Shown: positions 27,530 to 36,574 of the stretch, one piece after another
Layout: each line of letters begins with the position of its first letter
Numbering within the stretch: the stretch's first letter is position 1
Origin: Sphingomonas adhaesiva
GTDB lineage: Bacteria; Pseudomonadota; Alphaproteobacteria; Sphingomonadales; Sphingomonadaceae
Length of the DNA stretch: 64,000 nucleotides
Direction: 5' to 3'
Assembly (NCBI RefSeq): GCF_002374855.1
Contig: NZ_NWVC01000002.1
Location: forward strand, 1 to 64,000
Notes under the pieces: generated by a model
What the model was told of the DNA's origin: nothing
Databases searched by the model: none
What the model saw: only the letters and a program-made list of their open reading frames with translations
Translations under genes and position numbers: made by a program

Positions 27530-28117
27530 ATGCGCACCGCCACGATCCGCCGCGACACCAGCGAAACCAAGATCGCCGTCACCGTCAACCTCGACGGCAC
27601 CGGCGCCTATGCCGTCAACACCGGCGTCGGCTTCTTCGACCATATGCTGGAACAGCTGTCGCGCCATTCGCTGATCGACATGGACGTGACGTGCGACGGC
27701 GATCTGCACATCGACCAGCACCACACCGTGGAGGATACCGCGCTGGCGCTGGGCGCCGCGATCGCGCAGGCGCTGGCCGACAAGCGCGGCATCCGCCGCT
27801 ACGGCGACGCACTGTCGCCGATGGACGAAACGCTGACCCGCGTCGCGCTCGACATTTCCGGGCGCCCGTGGCTGGTGTGGAAGACCGCCTTCACCCAGAC
27901 CCGGCTGGGGGAGATGGATACCGAGATGTTCCAGCATTTCTTCCACAGCTTCGCACAGGCCGCCGGGATCACGCTGCACATCGAAACGCTGTACGGCGAC
28001 AACAACCACCATATCGCCGAAAGCGCGTTCAAGGGGCTGGCCCGCGCGCTGCGCCAGGCGGTGGAGATCGACCCGCGCAAGGCCGATGCGATCCCGTCGA
28101 CCAAGGGGTCGCTGTGA
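27530..28117 (+). CDS. hisB: Imidazoleglycerol-phosphate dehydratase
   Basis: This Mn-dependent enzyme catalyses the sixth step of histidine synthesis. The 195-residue monofunctional protein has the paired metal-binding motifs [14 protein letters not shown] near residue 34 and [14 protein letters not shown] near residue 63, then a second pair, FHSFAQAAG and [19 protein letters not shown]. The ATG at 27530 gives [15 protein letters not shown], the expected start. It heads the his gene run; sspB diverges from it. Confidence 0.97.
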   Translation: MRTATIRRDTSETKIAVTVNLDGTGAYAVNTGVGFFDHMLEQLSRHSLIDMDVTCDGDLHIDQHHTVEDTALALGAAIAQALADKRGIRRYGDALSPMDETLTRVALDISGRPWLVWKTAFTQTRLGEMDTEMFQHFFHSFAQAAGITLHIETLYGDNNHHIAESAFKGLARALRQAVEIDPRKADAIPSTKGSL

Positions 28118-28138
28118 AGGACGCGGTCGCATCCTCCC

Positions 28139-28220
28139 CGTCACCCCAGCGAAGGCTGGGGTCTTTCGGTGGCGCGCGGCGCGTTTCCCCCGGAGAGATC
28201 CCAGCTTTCGCTGGGATGAC
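28139..28220. repeat. Paired-hairpin intergenic repeat, copy A3 (hisB-hisH gap)
   Basis: The element runs from CGTCACCCCAGCGAAGGC to TTTCGCTGGGATGACG with two stems, and fills the 121-bp gap between hisB and hisH. It is close in sequence to copies A1 and A2. Confidence 0.8.
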
Positions 28221-28238
28221 GCCTGCGGAACCACGCAC

Positions 28239-28844
28239 ATGACCTTGGCCCTGATCGACTATCAGGCCGGCAACCTCCACTCGGTCGAAAACGCGCTGCG
28301 CGCCGCCGGCTGCACCGATCTTCTCGTCACCGCCGACCCTGACGTGGTGGCGCGCGCCGATCGCATCGTGCTGCCCGGCGTCGGCGCGTTCGGCGCCTGC
28401 GCCGCGGCGCTGCGCGCGATCCCCGGCATGGTCGATGCGATGCGCGCGCGCGTCATGGATCACGGCACGCCGTTCCTGGGCATCTGCGTCGGGATGCAGC
28501 TGCTCGCCGAAACGGGCGAGGAACTGGGTACCCACGCCGGCCTCGGCTGGATCACCGGGACCGTGCGGCGCATCGACACTGCCGGCAGCGACGCCAAGGT
28601 GCCGCACATGGGCTGGAACGATGTCGTCCCCGTCGCCGATCACCCGCTGATCGTCGCGGGCGAGGCCTATTTCCTCCACAGCTACGCCTTCGACGGCGCG
28701 TCGGTCGTCGCCACCACCGACCATGCCGGCCCGGTGACCGCCGCGGTCGCGCGCGACACGATCGTCGGCGTGCAGTTCCACCCCGAAAAGAGCCAGCGCT
28801 ACGGGCTGGCGATGCTCGAAAGGTTCCTGGCATGGAAACCGTGA
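28239..28844 (+). CDS. hisH: Imidazole glycerol phosphate synthase, glutaminase subunit
   Basis: The product releases ammonia from glutamine and channels it to HisF. The 201-residue class I amidotransferase has the nucleophile Cys83 in [12 protein letters not shown], the oxyanion PGVGAFG segment near residue 46, and the His-Glu pair in [10 protein letters not shown] near residue 180. It overlaps hisA by 13 bases, so the two are translationally coupled. Confidence 0.97.
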   Translation: MTLALIDYQAGNLHSVENALRAAGCTDLLVTADPDVVARADRIVLPGVGAFGACAAALRAIPGMVDAMRARVMDHGTPFLGICVGMQLLAETGEELGTHAGLGWITGTVRRIDTAGSDAKVPHMGWNDVVPVADHPLIVAGEAYFLHSYAFDGASVVATTDHAGPVTAAVARDTIVGVQFHPEKSQRYGLAMLERFLAWKP

Positions 28845-29581
28845 CCGCCCCGCTGATCGTCTTCCCCGCGATCGACCTCAAGGCCGGGCAGGTCGTGCGG
28901 CTGGCGGAGGGCGATATGGCCCGCGCCACCGTCTATGGCGACGATCCGGCGCATCAGGCGACGCTGTTCGCCGCGGCGGGCGCCGGGCACCTCCACGTCG
29001 TCGATCTGGACGGCGCGTTCGCGGGCGAAAGCGTCAATGGCGAGGCGGTGCGCGCGATCGTCGCGGCTTTCCCGGGCCATGTCCAGCTGGGCGGCGGCAT
29101 CCGCACCCCCGCCAGCGTGGAAGCATGGTTCGACCTGGGCGTCGCGCGCGTCGTGATCGGCACCGCCGCGCTGGAAAACCCGCAATTCGTCCGCGACATG
29201 GCCGCCGCCTTCCCCGGCGGGATCGTCGTCGCGGTAGACGCGCGCGACGGCATGGTCGCGACCAAGGGCTGGGCCGACGTGTCGACCACCAGCGCGGTCG
29301 ACCTGGCCCGCCGGTTCGAGGATGCCGGCGTGGCCGCGGTGCTGTTCACCGACGTCGGCCGCGACGGCCTGCTCAAGGGCTGCAACGTCGAGGCGACCGT
29401 CGACCTCGCCCGCGCGGTGGACATTCCGGTCATCGCCAGCGGCGGGGTGGCGGGCATCGCCGACATCCACGTCCTGGCGCTCCATGCCCGCGACGGGATC
29501 GAGGGGGTCATCACCGGCCGCGCGCTCTACGACGGGCGGCTCGATCTCGCCGCCGCGCTCAGCGTCGCCGCCGCCGCCTGA
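28832..29581 (+). CDS. hisA: Phosphoribosylformimino-AICAR-P isomerase
   Basis: The product catalyses the Amadori rearrangement of ProFAR to PRFAR in histidine synthesis. The 249-residue TIM barrel starts with [18 protein letters not shown], with the catalytic aspartate in AIDLK, then [17 protein letters not shown] and [11 protein letters not shown] with the second aspartate. The two half-barrels are visible. It follows hisH with a 13-base overlap. Confidence 0.97.
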   Translation: METVTAPLIVFPAIDLKAGQVVRLAEGDMARATVYGDDPAHQATLFAAAGAGHLHVVDLDGAFAGESVNGEAVRAIVAAFPGHVQLGGGIRTPASVEAWFDLGVARVVIGTAALENPQFVRDMAAAFPGGIVVAVDARDGMVATKGWADVSTTSAVDLARRFEDAGVAAVLFTDVGRDGLLKGCNVEATVDLARAVDIPVIASGGVAGIADIHVLALHARDGIEGVITGRALYDGRLDLAAALSVAAAA

Positions 29582-29661
29582 CCGGCAAATGACCAACTTG
29601 TAACGCAACACGCCGCCCCGCGCGGCGTATCGTACGGCATCAACCAGTGATGGAGGATGAC

Positions 29662-29880
29662 GTGAAGCGTTTCGCCGTTCTGATCGCGCTGCCGCTGATG
29701 GTGGCATCGACCTCGCCCGCGCTGGCCAAGGGCTGCCTGCGCGGTGCCGCCGCCGGCGCGGTCGCGGGCCATTATGTCGGCAAGGGGCACGCCGTGATGG
29801 GCGCGATGGCCGGCTGCGCCGCGATGCACCACCATTACGCCGCCAAGGCGAAGGCGCAGAAGGCCGCCGCCGCCCACTGA
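29662..29880 (+). CDS. Small secreted protein inside the his operon, unknown
   Basis: The 72-residue product starts at GTG 29662, preceded by GGAGG five bases upstream; ATG 29650 is an alternative. A signal peptide ([22 protein letters not shown]) is followed by a short mature part with a glycine-zipper-like [24 protein letters not shown] and a His/Ala/Lys tail. It lies between hisA and hisF on the same strand. I do not recognise a family. Confidence 0.7.
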   Translation: MKRFAVLIALPLMVASTSPALAKGCLRGAAAGAVAGHYVGKGHAVMGAMAGCAAMHHHYAAKAKAQKAAAAH

Positions 29881-29947
29881 TCGGCCCAAAGACCTGCGCG
29901 GCAGGCGATGCTTGCCCTGCCGCCCCCGCGCGGGCATGGAGCGGCCC

Positions 29948-30709
29948 ATGACCGTCCGTGCCCGCGTGATCCCCTGCCTCGACGTCGCCGGCGGGCGCGT
30001 GGTGAAGGGCGTGAACTTCGTCGACCTGATCGATGCCGGCGATCCGGTGGAACAGGCGCGCGCCTATGACGCGGCCGGTGCCGACGAATTGTGTTTCCTG
30101 GATATCACCGCCAGCCATGAGGCGCGCGGCACGATCCTGGACGTCGTGCGGCGCACCGCGGCGGTCTGCTTCATGCCGCTGACCGTCGGCGGCGGCGTGC
30201 GCACCGCCGACGATGCGCGCGCGCTGCTGCTGGCGGGGGCGGACAAGGTCGCGGTCAATTCCGCCGCCGTCGCCCGGCCGGAGGTGGTCGCCGACATCGC
30301 CGAACGCTTCGGCAGCCAGTGCTGCGTCGCCAGCATCGACGCGCGCCGCAGCGGCGACGGGTGGGAGGTGTTCACCCATGGCGGGCGCCGCGCCACCGGG
30401 ATCGACGCGGTCGCGCACGCGCTGCGTCTCGCCGAACTGGGCGCGGGCGAATTGCTGGTCACCTCGATGGATCGCGACGGCACGCGCGACGGCTACGATC
30501 TCGACCTGATCCGCGCGATCGCCGACCGCACGACCGTGCCGGTCGTCGCCTCGGGCGGGGTCGGCACGCTCGACGATCTGGTCGCCGGCGTGACGGAGGG
30601 CCATGCCTCCGCGGTGCTCGCCGCGTCGATCTTCCATTTCGGGCAGGCGACCGTCGCGGATGCCCATGCCGCGCTCGCCGCCGCGGGCGTGCCGGTGCGC
30701 GCGCATTGA
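29948..30709 (+). CDS. hisF: Imidazole glycerol phosphate synthase, cyclase subunit
   Basis: The product joins ammonia from HisH with PRFAR to make imidazole glycerol phosphate and AICAR. The 253-residue TIM barrel has the catalytic aspartates in [15 protein letters not shown] (about Asp11) and [13 protein letters not shown] (about Asp131 by family equivalence), and the phosphate-binding VGGGVRT and ASGGVGT loops. Its stop overlaps the TTG start of the RlpA-like gene. Confidence 0.97.
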   Translation: MTVRARVIPCLDVAGGRVVKGVNFVDLIDAGDPVEQARAYDAAGADELCFLDITASHEARGTILDVVRRTAAVCFMPLTVGGGVRTADDARALLLAGADKVAVNSAAVARPEVVADIAERFGSQCCVASIDARRSGDGWEVFTHGGRRATGIDAVAHALRLAELGAGELLVTSMDRDGTRDGYDLDLIRAIADRTTVPVVASGGVGTLDDLVAGVTEGHASAVLAASIFHFGQATVADAHAALAAAGVPVRAH

Positions 30710-31275
30710 CCCGCGCCGCCCCGGCGCTGGCGGCGGCGCTGCTGCTGTCGGCGTGCGGCGGCGGGCGCTACGCCCCGGTCAGCGACTGGCCGGTCCGCAT
30801 CGGCAAGCCCTATCAGGTGCGCGGCACCACCTACACCCCCGCCGCCGACCCGGCCTACGACATGCTCGGCTATGCCAGCTGGTACGGCAGTGAATCGGGC
30901 AAGCGTACCGCCAACGGCGAACGCTTCCGCGCAAAGGCGATCAGCGGCGCACACACCACCCTGCCGCTGCCCAGCTATGTCGAGGTGACCGCGCTCGACA
31001 CCGGGCGCACCATCCTGCTGCGCGTCAACGATCGCGGGCCGTTCGCGGCGGGGCGGATCATCGACCTGTCGCGCGGCGCGGCGCAGGAACTTGGCATCCG
31101 CCCTCAGGGGCAGGTCGCGGTGCGCGTCCGCGTCGTCGACCCGCCGGAACGCGACCGCGCCCGCCTGCGCGCCGGAAAGCCCGCCGCTCCCCGCCCCGAC
31201 GCCTCCCCCGCCGTCGTCGCCAACCTGCGCGCACAACTCGACACCGGCCGCCGCGCGCTGGGGCTGACGCCCTGA
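30706..31275 (+). CDS. rlpA: RlpA-like septal ring lipoprotein (lytic transglycosylase family)
   Basis: RlpA proteins cut naked glycan strands at division sites. Translation most likely starts at TTG 30706, overlapping the hisF stop (TTGA); no ATG or GTG in frame gives a signal peptide. The 189-residue product has a lipoprotein signal with LLLSACGG, then a double-psi beta-barrel with [20 protein letters not shown] and the catalytic-region [18 protein letters not shown]. There is no C-terminal SPOR domain, unlike E. coli RlpA, so septal targeting would need another route. Confidence 0.88.
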   Translation: MTRAAPALAAALLLSACGGGRYAPVSDWPVRIGKPYQVRGTTYTPAADPAYDMLGYASWYGSESGKRTANGERFRAKAISGAHTTLPLPSYVEVTALDTGRTILLRVNDRGPFAAGRIIDLSRGAAQELGIRPQGQVAVRVRVVDPPERDRARLRAGKPAAPRPDASPAVVANLRAQLDTGRRALGLTP

Positions 31276-31346
31276 ATATTGGGTCGTCTGGCCACTCAGC
31301 TCCGCAGCACGAACGGATGGTAAAGGAAGGGCGCCCATCCCCAAAC

Positions 31347-31378
31347 GTCGCCCCAGCGAAGGCTGGGGCCTTCCGATG
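31347..31378. repeat. Half copy of the paired-hairpin repeat, copy A4
   Basis: CGCCCCAGCGAAGGCTGGGG plus the following CCTTCCGATGG matches the left half of copies A2 and A3. The right hairpin is absent. It lies in the 158-bp gap between the RlpA gene and a small ORF. Confidence 0.65.
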
Positions 31379-31433
31379 GGACGGACGCCGCCCGTAACCC
31401 CCCACTAACCATCGCCCCGCTACGCCATCACCG

Positions 31434-31616
31434 ATGCGCAGCGCGTTCCTCACCCTCCTGCTGATCGGCCCCGCGCTGGCGCAGGGCGGGCATGACGGCC
31501 ATGTCGCGCCCGCCACCGGCCCGGCGCTGTCGGATGTCGCGCTGTTCGTTATGGCCGCGCTGGCGATCTGGCTGACGCGCCGCGCGCTTCGCCGCCGCCA
31601 CCATCGCAAGGATTGA
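31434..31616 (+). CDS. Small signal-peptide/membrane protein, 60 residues, unknown
   Basis: The product has an N-terminal signal-like segment ([17 protein letters not shown]), a short His/Gly segment ([12 protein letters not shown]), a second hydrophobic helix ([19 protein letters not shown]) and a basic tail RRRHHRKD. It lies just before hisE. It is short and unrecognised, so it may be a genuine small membrane protein or chance. Confidence 0.5.
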   Translation: MRSAFLTLLLIGPALAQGGHDGHVAPATGPALSDVALFVMAALAIWLTRRALRRRHHRKD

Positions 31617-31648
31617 CCGCAGGCACGCGAGCGGGCACCCGCCGCGCC

Positions 31649-32005
31649 ATGGCCGACGATATCCTTGATCGCCTCGCCGCCACGATCGCCGCCCGCAAGG
31701 GCGCCGACGCCGGCAGCTCCTACACCGCCTCGCTGTTCGCGCGCGGCCGCGCCCGCATCGCGCAGAAGATCGGAGAGGAAGCGACCGAAACCGTCATCGC
31801 CGCGATGGGCGAGGATCCGGCGAAGATCGTGCCGGAGGCCGCGGACCTGATCTATCACCTGTTCGTCCTGCTCGCCGACGCCGGGCTGACGCTGGACCAG
31901 GTGCGCGCCGAACTGGCGCGGCGCGAAGGGACCAGCGGCCATGACGAAAAGGCCGCGCGCACGCCCGCGGCGAACGGCCTGCCCCTCTCCTTCCGCCCCG
32001 AATGA
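31649..32005 (+). CDS. hisE: Phosphoribosyl-ATP diphosphatase
   Basis: The product removes pyrophosphate from PR-ATP, the second step of histidine synthesis. The 118-residue monofunctional HisE has the MazG-like [10 protein letters not shown] segment with its metal-binding glutamates and the [15 protein letters not shown] helix carrying the downstream Glu/Asp. The ATG at 31649 gives [18 protein letters not shown]. The HIT gene follows after 9 bp. Confidence 0.95.
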   Translation: MADDILDRLAATIAARKGADAGSSYTASLFARGRARIAQKIGEEATETVIAAMGEDPAKIVPEAADLIYHLFVLLADAGLTLDQVRAELARREGTSGHDEKAARTPAANGLPLSFRPE

Positions 32006-32014
32006 GGTGATCCG

Positions 32015-32407
32015 ATGAGCGTCGATGCGACCCAGCCCTATGACGACGGCAACATCTTCGCCAGGCTGCTGCGCGGCGAGATCCCGTCGCGCCGCGTCTA
32101 CGAGGACGAGCATGTCGTCGTCTTCCACGACATCGCGCCCTGGGCGCCGACGCATCTGCTGGCGGTGCCGCGCGGCCGCTACGTCAGCTGGGACGATTTC
32201 TCCGCCAACGCCAGCGATACCGAAATCGCCGCCTTCACCCGCGCGATCGGCAAGGTCGCGCGCGACGCCGGGCTGGTCGAAACGGGCTACCGCCTGATCG
32301 CCAACGCCGGACGGGACAGCCACCAGGAGGTGCCGCACCTCCACGTCCACATCATGGCCGGGCGCCCGCTCGGCCCGATGCTGGTCGAAAACGACGGCCG
32401 AAAGTAA
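32015..32407 (+). CDS. HIT family hydrolase (HinT-like)
   Basis: This 130-residue histidine-triad nucleotide hydrolase probably cleaves phosphoramidates such as AMP-lysine. The triad HLHVHIM is near residue 109 and the N-terminal NIFARLLRGEIPSRRVYEDE is typical of HinT. Close linkage to hisE is common in alphaproteobacteria. A short hairpin (CCGCGCAA / TTGCGCGG at 32426-32446) follows the stop and may end the his transcript. Confidence 0.92.
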   Translation: MSVDATQPYDDGNIFARLLRGEIPSRRVYEDEHVVVFHDIAPWAPTHLLAVPRGRYVSWDDFSANASDTEIAAFTRAIGKVARDAGLVETGYRLIANAGRDSHQEVPHLHVHIMAGRPLGPMLVENDGRK

Positions 32408-32502
32408 CACAGGATACCGTCACGTCCGCGCAACACTATTGCGCGGGCGGGAAGTCACGCTAGGCTCCCCGCCATCACACTCCCCGGGGGGACATAGATT
32501 TC

Positions 32503-34059
32503 ATGATTTTCGGGCGCGTCAAACCTCTTGAGGCGATTCTCGCCACCGCGGAGAAGAAATCGCTTCACCGCACGCTGGGCTGGTTCCAGCTGACCCTGTT
32601 CGGCATCGGGTGCGTCATCGGCACCGGCATCTTCGTGCTGACCGCCGCCGGCGCTCAGAAAGCGGGACCGGGGCTGATGCTGGCCTTCGCGATCGCGGGC
32701 GCGATCTGCATCGTCGCCGCGCTGTGCTACGCCGAAATCGCGGCGATGATCCCGGTCGCCGGGTCCGCCTATACCTATACCTATTCGACGATGGGCGAAT
32801 TGCTCGCCTGGACGGTCGGCTGGGCGCTGATCCTCGAATATGCGGTCGCCGCCAGCGCGGTCGCGGTCGGCTGGTCGGGCTATTTCAGCGGCACGATCCT
32901 CAACCAGTTCCTGGGCATCCATCTGCCGACATGGCTGTCCGCCGCGCCGCTGGCGCTGGGCGGCGCGCCGGGCGGGCTGGTCAATCTGCCGGCGGTCGTG
33001 ATCGCGCTGCTCATCACCTGGCTGCTGATGATCGGCACGACCGAAAGCGCGCGCGTCAACGCGGTGCTGGTCGCGATCAAGGTGACGGCGCTGACCGCCT
33101 TCATCGTCCTGACGCTGCCCAGCGACCAGTTCGATGCCGCGCGCTTCAACCCGTTCCTGCCCGCGGGCGTGTTCGGCGGCTTCGGCTCGGGCGTCGGCGC
33201 GGTGGGCGCGGCGGCGACGATCTTCTTCGCCTATGTCGGCTTCGACGCGGTGTCGACCGCGGCGGAGGAAACCAAGAACCCGCAGCGCAACGTGCCGATC
33301 GGGCTGATCGGGTCGCTGCTGTTCTGCACCGTCTTCTACATCCTGGTCGCCGCCGGTGCGATCGGCACGATCGGCGGACAGCCGATCATGGGGCCGAACG
33401 GCATCCCCTTCCCCGCCGGGTCGGAGGAACTGGCGCGCCAGTGCGCGCTGCCGGCCTATCGCGACGCGCTGGTCTGCTCGAACGAGGCGCTGGCGCATGT
33501 GCTGCGCGCAATCGGCTGGTCCAAGGTCGGCAACATGCTCGGCATCGCCGCCTTCCTGGCGCTGCCCTCGGTCATCCTGATCCTCATGTTCGGCCAGACG
33601 CGCATCTTCTTCGTGATGAGCCGCGACGGCCTGCTGCCGGAACGGCTGTCGACCGTCCATCCCAAGTGGAAGACGCCGCACATCGTCACCGCCGTCACGG
33701 GCGTGGGCGTGGCCTTCGCCGCCGCCTTCCTGCCGGTCGGGCAACTGGCCGATATCGCCAATGCCGGAACGCTCTACGCCTTCATGATGGTGGCGGTGGC
33801 GGTGATGATCCTGCGCCGCACCGCGCCGCATCACCCCCGCAACTTCCGCACACCGGCGCTGTTCCTGGTGGGGCCGGCGACGATCCTGGGATGCGTGTTC
33901 CTGTTCTTCAACCTGCCCACCGCCGCGATGCTGGTGCTGCCGGTGTGGGGCGCGATCGGGATGGTGATCTATTTCGGCTACAGCCGCAGCCACAGCCATG
34001 TCGGCCGCGGCATCATCGAGGTCGTCGACGACCCGTCGATGACCCCCGGCACGCATTGA
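32503..34059 (+). CDS. APC superfamily amino acid permease (CAT-like)
   Basis: The 518-residue product has about 12-13 membrane segments. It shows the APC signature GIGCVIGTGIFVLTAAGAQKAGP near residue 35 and FFAYVGFDAVSTAAEETKNPQRNVP near residue 240, as in cationic amino acid transporters of the CAT/YfnA group. A long external loop (about residues 285-325) contains two cysteines. It is a single gene followed by a strong terminator. The substrate is unknown. Confidence 0.9.
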   Translation: MIFGRVKPLEAILATAEKKSLHRTLGWFQLTLFGIGCVIGTGIFVLTAAGAQKAGPGLMLAFAIAGAICIVAALCYAEIAAMIPVAGSAYTYTYSTMGELLAWTVGWALILEYAVAASAVAVGWSGYFSGTILNQFLGIHLPTWLSAAPLALGGAPGGLVNLPAVVIALLITWLLMIGTTESARVNAVLVAIKVTALTAFIVLTLPSDQFDAARFNPFLPAGVFGGFGSGVGAVGAAATIFFAYVGFDAVSTAAEETKNPQRNVPIGLIGSLLFCTVFYILVAAGAIGTIGGQPIMGPNGIPFPAGSEELARQCALPAYRDALVCSNEALAHVLRAIGWSKVGNMLGIAAFLALPSVILILMFGQTRIFFVMSRDGLLPERLSTVHPKWKTPHIVTAVTGVGVAFAAAFLPVGQLADIANAGTLYAFMMVAVAVMILRRTAPHHPRNFRTPALFLVGPATILGCVFLFFNLPTAAMLVLPVWGAIGMVIYFGYSRSHSHVGRGIIEVVDDPSMTPGTH

Positions 34060-34083
34060 TCGCACCGCGATCGTCGAAAAACC

Positions 34084-34113
34084 GGGCCGGCGGAGCGATC
34101 CGCCGGCCCTTTT
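34084..34113 (+). terminator. Rho-independent terminator
   Basis: An 11-bp stem GGGCCGGCGGA / TCCGCCGGCCC with loop GCGA is followed by TTTTCG. It ends the permease transcript just before the convergent mscL stop codon. Confidence 0.9.
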
Positions 34114-34117
34114 CGCG

Positions 34118-34585
34118 TCATGCCGCCGGGGGCGTCGCGCCGCGGTTCTTCAATTCGTCGCGGATCTCGCGCAGCAGCACCACCTCGGCCGCTTCCGCTG
34201 CCGGCTCGGCGGTGCCCGCGGCCTTCTCGCGCTCCATCGTCGCGACCAGCCTGTTCACGCTGCGCATCAGCAGGAAGACGATGAACGCCAGTATGACGAA
34301 GTTGATGACGACGGTGACGAACTCGCCATAGCCCAGCAGCGGCACGCCCGCCGCCTTCAGCTGCGCATAGCTGTCGGGCGATCCCTTGTACGTCGCCGGT
34401 ATCTCGCCCAGCCGGATGAAATAGGCGGAAAAATCGAACCCGCCGAAAATGGCGCCGACCACCGGCATGATGACATCGTCGGTCAGCGATTTGGTGATCG
34501 TCGCGAACGCGCCGCCGATGATGACGCCGACCGCCAGGTCCAGCACGTTGCCGCGCGCGATGAACGCCCGGAAATCCTTGAGCAT
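34118..34585 (-). CDS. mscL: Large-conductance mechanosensitive channel MscL
   Basis: This homopentameric inner-membrane channel opens under membrane tension to release solutes on osmotic downshock. The 155-residue product starts MLKDFRAFIARGNVLDLAVG, has the pore helix GVIIGGAFATITKSLTDDVIMP and the second helix FVTVVINFVILAFIVFLLM, and ends with the cytoplasmic helix VVLLREIRDELKNR. The ATG at 34585 fits the family start. Confidence 0.97.
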   Translation of the reverse strand: MLKDFRAFIARGNVLDLAVGVIIGGAFATITKSLTDDVIMPVVGAIFGGFDFSAYFIRLGEIPATYKGSPDSYAQLKAAGVPLLGYGEFVTVVINFVILAFIVFLLMRSVNRLVATMEREKAAGTAEPAAEAAEVVLLREIRDELKNRGATPPAA

Positions 34586-34697
34586 GGCCGCTCCCTTCCT
34601 CCACTGTTGCCGTGCCGAAATAAACCATCCGGCGGGCATTCACGATCCCCCGCGGGTGTCCTATATGCGTGACACAGACAGTGGAGAGCTTGTCACG

Positions 34698-35276
34698 ATG
34701 ATCCGTCGCTATGTCGCCCCCGTTGCGCTCGCGCTGCCGCTGGCCGCGTGCGGGCTGAACAGCATCCCCACCGCCGAGGAAACCGCCAAGGCGCGCTGGG
34801 CCGACGTCCAGAACGAATATCAGCGCCGCGCCGATCTGATCCCCAATCTGGTCAGCACGGTGAAGGGCTATGCCAAGCAGGAATCGGACGTGCTGACCCG
34901 CGTGACCGAGGCGCGCGCCGGCGCCACCCGCATCCAGCTGTCGGGCGACGACCTGAAGGACCCGGCCAAGGTCCAGTCGTTCGAACGCGCGCAGAATGCG
35001 GTGACGCTGTCGCTGCAGCGGCTGCAGGAAGCGTATCCGGACCTGAAGTCGAACCAGAACTTCCTGTCGTTGCAATCGCAGCTCGAAGGGACGGAGAACC
35101 GCATCACCATCGCGCGGCGCGACTACAATGGGGCGGTGCAGGCCTATAACACCCGCATCCGCACCTTCCCCGACGCGGTCGGCGCGAAGATCTTCTACGG
35201 CGCCAAGCCGATGGTCCCGTTCCAGGCCACCACGCCCGGCGCGGAAACCGCCCCGACGGTGAACTTCGGCGCCTGA
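34698..35276 (+). CDS. LemA family lipoprotein
   Basis: The 192-residue product has a lipoprotein signal with LPLAACGLN and the LemA core: YQRRADLIPNLVSTVKGYA near residue 40, a long helical region and NRITIARRDYNGAVQAYNT near residue 145, then the FPDAVGAKIFYG segment. LemA proteins form helical bundles in the envelope and usually pair with TPM-domain proteins, as here. Function in bacteria is not settled. Confidence 0.93.
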   Translation: MIRRYVAPVALALPLAACGLNSIPTAEETAKARWADVQNEYQRRADLIPNLVSTVKGYAKQESDVLTRVTEARAGATRIQLSGDDLKDPAKVQSFERAQNAVTLSLQRLQEAYPDLKSNQNFLSLQSQLEGTENRITIARRDYNGAVQAYNTRIRTFPDAVGAKIFYGAKPMVPFQATTPGAETAPTVNFGA

Positions 35277-35294
35277 GGCGGCTGGGTCCGGCGG

Positions 35295-35780
35295 ATGTTC
35301 CGGGTCGCGGTCTGGCTGGCGGCGATCCCGGCGCTTGCTGCCGGCACGGCCGCGCTTGCCGGTCCAGACGACATCCGGCTGACCGGCCGCGTCGTCGACC
35401 GTGCTCAGGTGCTGGATAAGGCGACGCGCGATCACGTGACCGCCGCGTCGCGTCGCCTGGAGCAGCGGACCGGCCATCAGCTCGTCGTTGTGACGATACC
35501 GTCGCTGGAGGGTGATACGATCGAACATTACAGCCTCACGCTCTTCAACCGCTGGCGCGTCGGGCGTGCCTGTTGCAACGACGGTGTGGGGCTGTTGTTC
35601 GCGATGCGCGAACGCCGGGTGCGGGTCGAGGTTGGCAAGGGACTGGAACGGCAATTGACCGATCCCGAGGCGGCAGCGATCATCCAGCGGTCGATCCTGC
35701 CCGCCATCGCGCGCGGCGGTATCGCCGCCGGTGTTCGCGCGGGCACCGATGCGATCGCCGGTGAGTTGGAACGATCATGA
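35295..35780 (+). CDS. TPM-domain protein, secreted, short form
   Basis: The 161-residue product has a signal peptide (cleavage near ALAG, residue 23), then a TPM domain: LTGRVVDRAQVLDKATRDHV, RTGHQLVVVTIPSLEGD, DGVGLLFAMRERRVRVEVGKGLE and a C-terminal IAAGVRAGTDAIAGEL. Unlike its neighbour it has no membrane helix or glycine tail after the domain. The stop overlaps the next gene by ATGA. Confidence 0.88.
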   Translation: MFRVAVWLAAIPALAAGTAALAGPDDIRLTGRVVDRAQVLDKATRDHVTAASRRLEQRTGHQLVVVTIPSLEGDTIEHYSLTLFNRWRVGRACCNDGVGLLFAMRERRVRVEVGKGLERQLTDPEAAAIIQRSILPAIARGGIAAGVRAGTDAIAGELERS

Positions 35781-36574
35781 CATGGCTTCGCTTCCTGATG
35801 ACGATCCTGCTGGCGGCGCTCGCGCTGCCCGCGCTGGCGCAGGCGCCGTCGGAACCGTCCTTCCCCAAGCTGACGGGGCGAGTCGTCGATGATGCGCACC
35901 TGCTGTCGCCGGCGCAGGTGCAGCAGCTGGAGCAATTGTCGGCCGAAACCGAAAAGGCTTCGTCGCGCCAGCTGGTGGTCGCGACCATTCCCGACCTGCA
36001 AGGCTATGCGATCGAGGATTACGGCTACCGGCTGGGCCGCGCCTGGGGCATCGGGCAGAAGGACGCCAACAACGGCCTGATCCTGATCGTCGCGCCCAAG
36101 GACCGCAAGGTGCGGATCGAGGTCGGCTACGGCCTGGAACCGATCATGACCGACGCGCTCGCCAGCGTCATCATCAACCAGGCGATCCTGCCGCGTTTCC
36201 GCGACGGCGACATGGCGGGCGGGATCGTCGCGGGCGCGCAGGCGATCGCCGACCAGCTCAAGGCGCCGCCGGAGGCCGCCGAGAAGCGCGCGCAGGAAGC
36301 CGCCGCGGCGCGCGCGAAGAAGAAGGACACCGCCGGCGACTGGATGGTCGCGGCCTTCTGGATCGCGGTCGTCGTCTTCATCGTCCTGCCGATGCTGTTC
36401 GGGCGGCGCGGCGGGCGGCGCTTCGGCGGCGGCGGCATGCCCCCCGTCATCATCTGGGGAGGCGGCAGCGACTGGGGCCGCGGCGGCGGCGGTTCGTCGT
36501 GGGGCGGCGGTAACGACAGCTTCTCGGGCGGCGGCGGGTCGTTCGGCGGCGGCGGCGCGAGCGGGGACTGGTGA
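35777..36574 (+). CDS. TPM-domain protein with membrane anchor and glycine-rich tail (YgcG-like)
   Basis: The 265-residue product has a signal peptide, a TPM domain (about residues 32-160; LTGRVVDDAHLLSPAQVQQL, NNGLILIVAPKDRKVRIEVGYGLE), a coiled Ala/Lys linker, a membrane helix (AAFWIAVVVFIVLPMLF near residue 200) and a C-terminal glycine/serine/tryptophan-rich tail. This is the classical YgcG architecture found with LemA. It is paralogous to the short TPM gene just upstream. Confidence 0.9.
   Translation: MTWLRFLMTILLAALALPALAQAPSEPSFPKLTGRVVDDAHLLSPAQVQQLEQLSAETEKASSRQLVVATIPDLQGYAIEDYGYRLGRAWGIGQKDANNGLILIVAPKDRKVRIEVGYGLEPIMTDALASVIINQAILPRFRDGDMAGGIVAGAQAIADQLKAPPEAAEKRAQEAAAARAKKKDTAGDWMVAAFWIAVVVFIVLPMLFGRRGGRRFGGGGMPPVIIWGGGSDWGRGGGGSSWGGGNDSFSGGGGSFGGGGASGDW

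Noticed and set aside
28799..30706. 635-codon ORF on the minus strand across hisA and hisF
   Set aside because: Shadow of the his genes on the plus strand; no recognisable domain.
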